Of a stretch of DNA of 64,000 nucleotides, positions 57,735 to 64,000 are shown one piece after another (position 1 is the stretch's first letter; each line of letters opens with the position of its first letter). The translations under genes were made by a program, and so were the position numbers. A model generated the notes under the pieces. That model was not told the origin of the DNA, searched no databases, and was given only the letters and a program-made list of their open reading frames with translations. This DNA comes from Allacma fusca. Taxonomy: Eukaryota > Arthropoda > Collembola > Symphypleona > Sminthuridae. Location: positions 26,461,067 through 26,525,066 of the forward strand of contig OX359245.1 of NCBI GenBank assembly GCA_947179485.1, in the 5' to 3' direction.

Positions 57735-59091
57735 TTATTTCTTTTTAAATTTAGCAACTATAAAAATTTCCGAAGATTCATTTCGACTACAACGCGGTTT
57801 AGTCGTCTTGACCATTTTGTACAACTGCTCTAAGTCTTGAACAACACTTTGAGTATCCGGACCATCCCAAAGTTTTGCTACAAAGAAACTTTTTTTCCTA
57901 GCATTCTCTTGAGCGAATTCAATCGCTAGTTTAACTAATGACAGTATTCGGTAGTGATCCGCTTCGGAGAATCCTGTTGCATTAGGGGCCATGTCACTCA
58001 GTACTCCGTCAAAGAGTTGACTTGGAGGAATTTCACCCTCTTCCACTTCTTCAGCTTGGACTGCTCGCATTGTCTCCAGTATCTTCTCACGGGCTTTCTC
58101 ATGAGTGAAGTCATAGTTTGGGAGGAGAATCGCCCCTGGGATGGGTTCAATCGGGAGTAAATCTATAGAAATTATCTTCCCTTTCGGTTGCTTAAGTTCT
58201 AAGGGTTACAACAAACATTCCAAACTGACAAATTCGCATCACATGATTTCACAACATCTGATTTGATATTCTAAAATATCTAAAGGATAATTCAAAAGAA
58301 TTCACTTTAAATCTTCTGACACATTAAGGAGCGAGAAATAAAATTGTACGTACGCTTCCCATCGCTATTAATTCGTGGCACACAGACTTGTGTCCAAGCA
58401 CCGGGAGCTGCTCCGCAGTCTACAATCCATTGACCAGGGCACAATAGATTGAATTTCGAGTTCAGTTCGGTTAGCTTGAAGGCACTTCGGGCTCTAAATA
58501 AAAAACAAATATCTACAATATACCGTCACTTATGTAATTCTAACTTCAACACAATTACATTTAACTAAAAAATTCTATACCGATAGCCCATTTTTATTGC
58601 CTTAGCCACATAAGGGTCATTCAAATGTCGGGTCATCCAATGCTGCGAGCTTGTACTTTTCCCTTTAAGATTGTCTGGAATGACCCGGCTTGTTCCAGTT
58701 GTGTGAAATAACCCAGTTCTTATTGTTGTCTCAATTCCTCGAATGCCAATACGATTGCCGGGTCTGGCACTAAAACACAAAACAAAAAAATTAACATAAT
58801 CAAAATAACACATAATGTTCACACACATAACTCCGATCCCCAAAATACTACTGATTGGAAATTCCGACAAAAAAGTACATCATGATTATCACCACACGAC
58901 ACATTTGCAATAATTATATTTAAAGCGATTTTTATCAATAGTCGTACTTAATCTCATTATTTTTGACCCAATAATAAAGCACATACAAATTACAATATAA
59001 AATTAAAATTTTGCTAATTTTTACGAATCTCTCATTAAAAATACTGAAAAATATATAAATTTATTTACCCCCAGAGAAAAAGCGCCCGCAT
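57735..59091 (-). CDS. MRM2: Mitochondrial 2'-O rRNA methyltransferase (FtsJ/RrmJ type)
   Basis: SAM-dependent enzyme that methylates a ribose in mitochondrial large-subunit rRNA. Four exons: 59091-59069, 58769-58581, 58493-58354, 58198-57735; 271 residues. The first ~50 residues are basic and Ser/Thr-rich (ALFLWGARPGNRIGIRG), fitting a mitochondrial presequence. HLNDPYVAKAIKMGYRARSAFKL is split over exons 2 and 3. The SAM motif is VDCGAAPGAWTQV. SDMAPNATG follows, the wording typical of MRM2 and RrmJ. The K-D-K-E tetrad appears as Lys in RSAFKL, Asp in LSDMAPN, Lys in FVAKLWDG and Glu in NESSEIF. A Glu-rich insert (AEEVEEGEIPP) precedes the catalytic Asp. AATAAA overlaps the stop codon (57734-57739 on the complementary strand). 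Confidence 0.92.
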
Positions 59092-59829
59092 TTTTAAATT
59101 CAAATTATTAACGACTTATTTTTGGATAGTTTCTCATACTCAAGTCAGAGGTAATAATTTTCGGCCATTTAATAAATAATTAATTAATTTCGTAATTTTA
59201 TTTAAGGTTCCGACCGGATCTTCGTTAATACACCAATTTCGAATTCCGAATGCTCGTTCGCGGGTTTATTTTTCAGAAGCAAGGAAATCCCTTCAGCTTT
59301 CTGCAAGCACGATCCTTCAAAGCAGAGGTCGCCATTGAGAAATGCCTACCCTGTGTCACTTCTCCCCGAACAATTAAAATAACGAATTATTTGGATAAAA
59401 AGCCGTGTATAATTTAATAGGCTGCGCCTAGAGCTCCGATTTGTTGTTTACAAAAAAACAGGGGTTGTCAAATAATCTCACGTCAAAATCATAGAAGTGC
59501 TTGCATGTTGATATTGAGATTTTTCTCCAAGAAAAAATTACTTGTAGTTTTGTATAAACAAAAATGAATAATTTTGCAATATATTATTATTATTAAAAAA
59601 AATTTGCGAGGTCGAATATTTTTTTGGATGCATAATTTTTTGTTGGCTAGTTTGTTGGTCTCTTTATTTATTTACTATTATTCTTCTGTAAAATAATATT
59701 TGATAGGTTGGAGATATATAATAATTTTAGATTCATATTAAGATTCAAGAAATTAGAGAAAGTATTTCGGATTTTATAGCACTTGTTTGTCTCGTGTTCC
59801 TCCAAAAGGTGGGTCCCACTAGTCCCAAG
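59092..59829. other. Divergent promoter region, MRM2 and MYCBP-like genes
   Basis: 740 bases between two start codons on opposite strands. Candidate bidirectional promoter. The only GC-richer patch is around 59205-59350. No TATA element stands out. Confidence 0.45.
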
Positions 59830-60948
59830 ATGTCTGAATTAAAGTCCAGAGATTACCCACCCTCCGCGGTGATCCCCCCAGTGTTCAATGCACCCCCGAA
59901 CCCCCCGAATCCTTCCCTAGCCCAATCGGATAATCAAGATGAGACTTTGGAAGAGCATTTGGAATCCCAACAACTCCACCCGGAAGACTCCAGTGACGAG
60001 TCTTTTGACTCCGAGGATGACCCTTGGGATGACAACTGCTGCTATGATGGCGGAGATGCGGAAGGAGCTGTTGGCGTTGGAATTCCATCAGAAATACCTG
60101 CCGTCGGAATTTCTGAATATTTAGGGAAATTTTCCGCAACGTCCACAAACCAAACTTGCCTGTCCACATTAACGCAAATGGTGGACAAGATCAAGGAGTC
60201 CATGGATATGGAAGGGCGATTTGTGCCCATTGATGGATTAACTTCGGTAAGGTCTTATTATTATTTAGATGGATCAATTATGGCAGGAATTATTTATGAT
60301 CTCGATCGACTCGACCCCTTTTTATCGTAGTCTGAAACGAAACGTCAAGGCTTCCATGCTTATCTGAAATCCTCGGGTCTGTTGGGCGTTATAGGGACAA
60401 TCATTTTAGGCTTGTATGAGTTGGAGGAGTACCCACCAAAAGAAAAACTCCCGGAATACATTGCCCAGCTGTTGGATTACTCCTCAAAATTAAAAGGAGA
60501 CATTGCCGAGTCCTCTGCTTATAATCAAATGCTGGACATTCGGGTAAATCCACAAAATATAATTTAATGTAAATTTTAAAATGTAGTGTTCTGGTTGCTG
60601 AAAATGGACCAATTACAGTTGCAGCGCCTGCAAGTGGAAAACGATTGGCTACACCGGCGTCTTGATGATTTTGAATGCTCAGAAACCCCGATAGAGTACC
60701 TTGACCCAGACTTCTTCGATCCGAAACTAAATGAACAGCGCAAATTCCCAGATCCGCTTCCCATAAAGCGTCGACAGTTCAAAAATTTGAGAAAACCCAC
60801 TGCTGCTCAATTTCAAGAACAGAAAGACATTCTGCAGGAAGCCATTGAGGAATTTGATGCCACGGAGAAAATAAATGCAACAGTTTCTCAAAAAATTTCC
60901 AGAAAATTTGAAAAAGTCGGAGATGCAGACATTCCAAAAGGGAACTAA
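59830..60948 (+). CDS. MYCBP-like (AMY-1) domain protein with N- and C-terminal extensions
   Basis: Exons 59830-60246, 60331-60543, 60619-60948, all phase 0; 319 residues. Exon 1 is Pro/Ser/Asp/Glu-rich and probably disordered (PPNPPNPSLAQ, DSSDESFDSEDDPWDD). Exons 2 and 3 match MYCBP: KRQGFHAYLKSSGLLGVIGT, YELEEYPPKEKLPEYIAQLL, then a coiled-coil start LQRLQVENDWLHRRLDDFE. MYCBP itself is about 100 residues, binds Myc and A-kinase anchoring proteins, and is abundant in testis. The C-terminus continues with YLDPDFFDPKLNEQRK and a basic helix, not part of MYCBP. The exon 3 acceptor is the TTACAG at 60613-60618, since the nearer AG puts a stop in frame. AATAAA at 60982-60987. Family clear, role unknown. 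Confidence 0.75.
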
Positions 60949-60981
60949 TCAATTATTATTAAAAAGCGTTCCCAAAAAAAA

Positions 60982-60987
60982 AATAAA
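60982..60987 (+). terminator. Poly(A) signal of the MYCBP-like gene
   Basis: AATAAA 34 bases past the TAA stop, inside the 92-base gap to the convergent gene; the minus-strand counterpart lies at 61023-61028. Confidence 0.65.
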
Positions 60988-61022
60988 CGTGATTTTGAGT
61001 TTTTGTTTTTTTTTTAAATTTG

Positions 61023-61028
61023 TTTATT
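61023..61028 (-). terminator. Poly(A) signal of the pseudo-adenylate-kinase gene
   Basis: AATAAA on the minus strand 13 bases beyond the stop at 61041. With the plus-strand signal at 60982 the two transcripts probably overlap at their 3' ends. Confidence 0.6.
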
Positions 61029-61040
61029 TTGTTTACATTT

Positions 61041-63887
61041 TTAAAGCGCTCTCTTTGATAGCTTCTTCAAAATAACTTTATAGCTCTTAATGGGTTCCAC
61101 AGTAGTGTCCTGCACTTTGCCAGAAGTATTAGCCTGACGATGAAATAACAGACGATCTTCGATTATTTTTACGGCTTCGATGACCTTCGCCCCATCTAAT
61201 GCCTCGGCGTTTGTGATTTTCAAAGTTTTCTTTCCAAATGCCTCAGCCGCCTCCTCCACTGCCTTCTCCGAGTATTCCCTCCTCCTTATGAAGTACCTCG
61301 GATTGATATGCTCCGGCGCAAGATGTTTACTTGATGACCACTCCTCGTCAAGGAAGTACACGCCTACAACAGAAGGATACAAACAGGCCTCAAAGGCCTG
61401 TCCCTCTTCCAGATGAGTAGGGAAGCTTCGAATGATAAAACCTTTAGGCTTCTCTCCCTTTACTCTAGCACTTATCATTGCCAGCTGTATCAACTCCAAC
61501 ACCTGAGAGGTACCGAAGCCCGTAAAAGAGATTTGGGACACATTATTCAACATTTTTTTCGCTTGAACTGCAATAGCTTCCGAAATCTCTCTGATTTTAT
61601 CCTCATCTACAGACATCTCTTTCCAAGTACGAATTTGTCGCTCCAGATTAATCTGACAGTATTGCAATCTATCCGCGAGCGTTCTTACTACAGAGTTTAT
61701 ATTTGTCACTATTGAGGTCTGCGGATAGCCGAAAATCCATATAACGGGCGTGGGATCCTCCAGTAGATTATTCAATTCCAACTTGATCCTCGCAAAGAAC
61801 TGCTTTTTGTTACCATTTTTGGTGGAATTTAAACTAGCACGGAGATTACGCGATGACGGTAAAACAGGCTTTTTAAGAGTTGGATTGGGAACCACGGGCC
61901 GGTTTTTTGTTACCACTGAACTTGTCTGCGGGATTCTCTTCAAAGTTTTTGAAATTAACGTTGTACTAGAGGTTAAAAGCCGTGGGGGTGATTCCCCTGA
62001 TGAAATCGAACTCTTTACCAGGGAAACATTACCAAGTTCGGTTAAACTGCCAAGATTCATATCATCCATGAAATTATCTATTTTTGACTGTGTGGTTCCC
62101 GGAGGAAATGCAAAGGGCTGGTGTAAATTGAGGGGAGGGGGTTTCTTCAGTGAGCCTTTACTTTCTTTAGTGAGATCATCTCTTTTCTTGGATTTGATAC
62201 TGCTGGCGGTGATCAACCGGGATTCTTTATTTTGAATTTTTTTGGAGCCGGGGCCTCCATTAGGGTTATTTTTCCTCAGCTCGTACTTGTTTCCTACAAA
62301 GGTTCGTATGAGCGTCTGGAGCTTCCGAGTGTCCTTGTAACCTTCTGGGGCGGCGGGCCCTGTGACCTTATTGGTTCTAACTCGGGAGGTTTTGCGACCC
62401 CCTGCCAGAAGACTCCCATTCGAAGGGGTGATTGTGTGGATCAATTCCGCCTGCGTGGCTTTGCTTTTCAGAGGGACTTTTACCTTAGGTCTTATTTTCT
62501 CCTTGATCGTTTGAACAAACGATGATTTAGTCATTGGTTTGTGGGACCGGTCCGGAGTTTGAGTCACGGCTGCTTTTGCTTTCCGATTCACCCCCACAAA
62601 AATACTGTTCGAAGTCGGGAGCACGTACGTATCCTGGCGCACTGGATAGGCATAGTTGAGGGGGTCCGGGGTGGTAATCCCAGGTGGTGGACTCACAGGA
62701 GGCTTAGCCTTTGGGACGCTACCAGCACTTGCTCTTTGCACGAGGGGGTCCCTGTTGTGAATATCAAGGTGCATTTTCCGAAGCCAGTCTGGCATCGTCG
62801 GCTTTGGCTTCGAATTAAACGTAATGCTTCTTTTCGTATTTGCTGACAATGTGGGTTTAATTGGATTAAGTTGAGATGCCCTGGGAGGTTTCTTATTAAA
62901 CTCACAGCTACTGCGGGTGCCTGATCGGCGGAGGTACGGATTGTCCAAAAAGGATTTTCTCGTAGAGAATTCTGGCAGTAGCCGAGGTGCATGACCAAAT
63001 CCAGGGGGCACTGGTGGCTCTCTGTGGCTCTGGTAAGAGCCATATTTGTCAACTATTAAAAGATTTTTCAGCTCGGGACTGTTCTCTGTATTACCCGCGT
63101 TATAAGTACTGGCTTTTGGATTTCTGTTCCCTCCAATTCTAGAGGAGAAGTTTTTCAGAGGATATTTTGGAATACCAGTTTTCGGAGACTGGCCCATCAT
63201 TGGGGTAATACTTTGAGTGCTTTGGATAGCGTCACGGAGATTTTTCAGCATGGTCTCATGTAACGTCTGTATCTCTACTTGCATATTTTCTAAAGTCTCC
63301 TGCAGACCCTCTGTCTTTTTGAAAAGCTTTTTCTCGACTTGTTCAATTTGCTGGTCATACCGGATTTTTTTTTCCGACGTTGGTCCCGGAGATAGAGGCG
63401 GAACGAAATGGCTATGAACAGTGCTTCTATTGGGAACGCCGTAAGATGGGCTCCCTGACCGTATATCTTGGGTACCTTTGGTAACTGTACTGCGCATTTT
63501 GATTGACCCTGGGGTATAATTGATTCCTTGGTTATTAGTTTGCTCCTGCTCAACTTCAAATGCTATTACATCGGAGGGTTTACCAAATAAGGGAGGTAGG
63601 GGCTCATCGTTTTCAAAATGTTTATTGAAAGTGATATTTTTGAAAGGGAACCGGGGTTTGCTTGATGTTTTCTTTTCAAATTTATCATCGTCATCCCCTT
63701 CAGAGTCTCCGTCCGATTTGATACTTGAAGCTCCAAACATTGAATCAGACTTTGCTTGGAATTTCTTCTGCTTCGCGCCGCTTGTCATGTAGGAGATTAC
63801 AGGACTTTGTGCTTTTTGAGATGGTTGACGAATTTTACTGGGCCTGCTGGAAAATGGTTTCTTCTGCTGCTGTGGCTGCTTTTTCAT
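61041..63887 (-). CDS. Large disordered protein with degenerate adenylate-kinase-like C-terminal domain
   Basis: One uninterrupted 948-residue frame. Residues 1-700 are Ser/Pro/Lys-rich and low in hydrophobics, with one coiled coil near 175-225 (IEQVEKKLFKKTEGLQETLE) and many SPxK/PPxP-like spots. Residues about 713-915 follow the adenylate kinase layout: a first strand (VIWIFGYPQTS); a helix; ELIQLAMISARVKGEKPKGF before FIIRSFPTHLEEGQAFE, matching the kinase GFLIDGYPR...QGEEFE region; and a strand VVGVYFLDEEW. The nucleotide-binding P-loop GGPGSGKGT is absent (GYPQTSIVT), and the Asp-Gly of the DGYPR segment is RSF. So the domain is probably a non-catalytic pseudokinase. A basic C-terminus (KKLSKRAL) ends it. 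The ATG at 63887 is the first Met. Family assignment is by pattern only. Confidence 0.7.
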   Translation of the reverse strand: MKKQPQQQKKPFSSRPSKIRQPSQKAQSPVISYMTSGAKQKKFQAKSDSMFGASSIKSDGDSEGDDDDKFEKKTSSKPRFPFKNITFNKHFENDEPLPPLFGKPSDVIAFEVEQEQTNNQGINYTPGSIKMRSTVTKGTQDIRSGSPSYGVPNRSTVHSHFVPPLSPGPTSEKKIRYDQQIEQVEKKLFKKTEGLQETLENMQVEIQTLHETMLKNLRDAIQSTQSITPMMGQSPKTGIPKYPLKNFSSRIGGNRNPKASTYNAGNTENSPELKNLLIVDKYGSYQSHREPPVPPGFGHAPRLLPEFSTRKSFLDNPYLRRSGTRSSCEFNKKPPRASQLNPIKPTLSANTKRSITFNSKPKPTMPDWLRKMHLDIHNRDPLVQRASAGSVPKAKPPVSPPPGITTPDPLNYAYPVRQDTYVLPTSNSIFVGVNRKAKAAVTQTPDRSHKPMTKSSFVQTIKEKIRPKVKVPLKSKATQAELIHTITPSNGSLLAGGRKTSRVRTNKVTGPAAPEGYKDTRKLQTLIRTFVGNKYELRKNNPNGGPGSKKIQNKESRLITASSIKSKKRDDLTKESKGSLKKPPPLNLHQPFAFPPGTTQSKIDNFMDDMNLGSLTELGNVSLVKSSISSGESPPRLLTSSTTLISKTLKRIPQTSSVVTKNRPVVPNPTLKKPVLPSSRNLRASLNSTKNGNKKQFFARIKLELNNLLEDPTPVIWIFGYPQTSIVTNINSVVRTLADRLQYCQINLERQIRTWKEMSVDEDKIREISEAIAVQAKKMLNNVSQISFTGFGTSQVLELIQLAMISARVKGEKPKGFIIRSFPTHLEEGQAFEACLYPSVVGVYFLDEEWSSSKHLAPEHINPRYFIRRREYSEKAVEEAAEAFGKKTLKITNAEALDGAKVIEAVKIIEDRLLFHRQANTSGKVQDTTVEPIKSYKVILKKLSKRAL

Positions 63888-64000
63888 ATTCTGCTCTTAA
63901 TATATATATAATTACAAATGGTTGCGTTCTTGAAATCTGTTACTGCTATTCATTTTGATTTTTGTAGCATTGTAACAACTAGCGACTGATTTTCAAAAAC
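63888..64000. other. Upstream edge of the pseudo-adenylate-kinase gene
   Basis: Contains a short TATATATATA run and possibly the 5' UTR. Too short to judge. Confidence 0.3.

Overview
The window is eukaryotic nuclear DNA, AT-rich by eye, with compact spliced genes that follow GT-AG rules. Gene content is animal: Golgi mannosidase I, hexokinase, SIL1, HP1, MRM2 and DHRS7. Two genes point to an arthropod: a methuselah-like class B receptor, and a muscle myosin regulatory light chain with the long charged Pro/Glu/Lys N-terminal extension seen in insect Mlc2. A plant-like pathogen-related protein and the overall sequence style make a crustacean, perhaps a copepod, my best guess. That is inference only. 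No coding evidence suggests a prokaryotic or viral origin.

Layout. 1-607: 3' end of a class I alpha-mannosidase (+), followed by about 7.4 kb without a convincing gene but with one microRNA-like hairpin. 8039-12675: seven-exon hexokinase (+). 13299-16155: seven-exon DHRS7-type short-chain dehydrogenase (-). Its second intron carries a 5'-truncated non-LTR retrotransposon with a 15-bp target duplication. 16530-17065: a head-to-head inverted, internally deleted copy of the same dehydrogenase (pseudogene). 17830-20348: arrestin-domain protein with PPxY motifs (+). 23102-26793: methuselah-like receptor (+), with a 27-bp minisatellite and fold-back repeats in its introns. 28631-29415: pathogen-related SnoaL-like protein (-). 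30380-31586: muscle myosin regulatory light chain (-). 32888-33826: intronless MSP-domain membrane protein (+).

34534-50695 holds the most unusual feature: six genes in a row on the + strand. Each encodes a small secreted protein built the same way. A first exon carries a signal peptide and ends in phase 0. The second exon begins at or just before a furin-type site R-x-K-R followed by Gly. The body is low complexity: Gly-rich, Gly/His-rich, Ser/Tyr/Ala-rich or Ala/Gln-rich. Four of the six split the site at exactly the same place (R | V-K-R-G). I read this as a tandem family of secreted structural proproteins (cuticle, adhesive or silk-like) that share a leader and processing module while their bodies have diverged.

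51111-52141: heterochromatin protein 1 with an acidic tail exon (-). 53887-55086: SIL1 nucleotide exchange factor with an ER-retention C-terminus (-). 57735-59091: mitochondrial rRNA methyltransferase MRM2 (-). 59830-60948: MYCBP-like protein with extra N- and C-terminal regions (+). This gene converges on 61041-63887 (-), a 948-residue largely disordered protein with a degenerate adenylate-kinase-like domain and no recognisable P-loop.

Exon models were built by hand from reading frame, splice consensus and family similarity. Reading frame closes through every junction given. Transcript starts and 5' UTR exons are mostly not determinable here.
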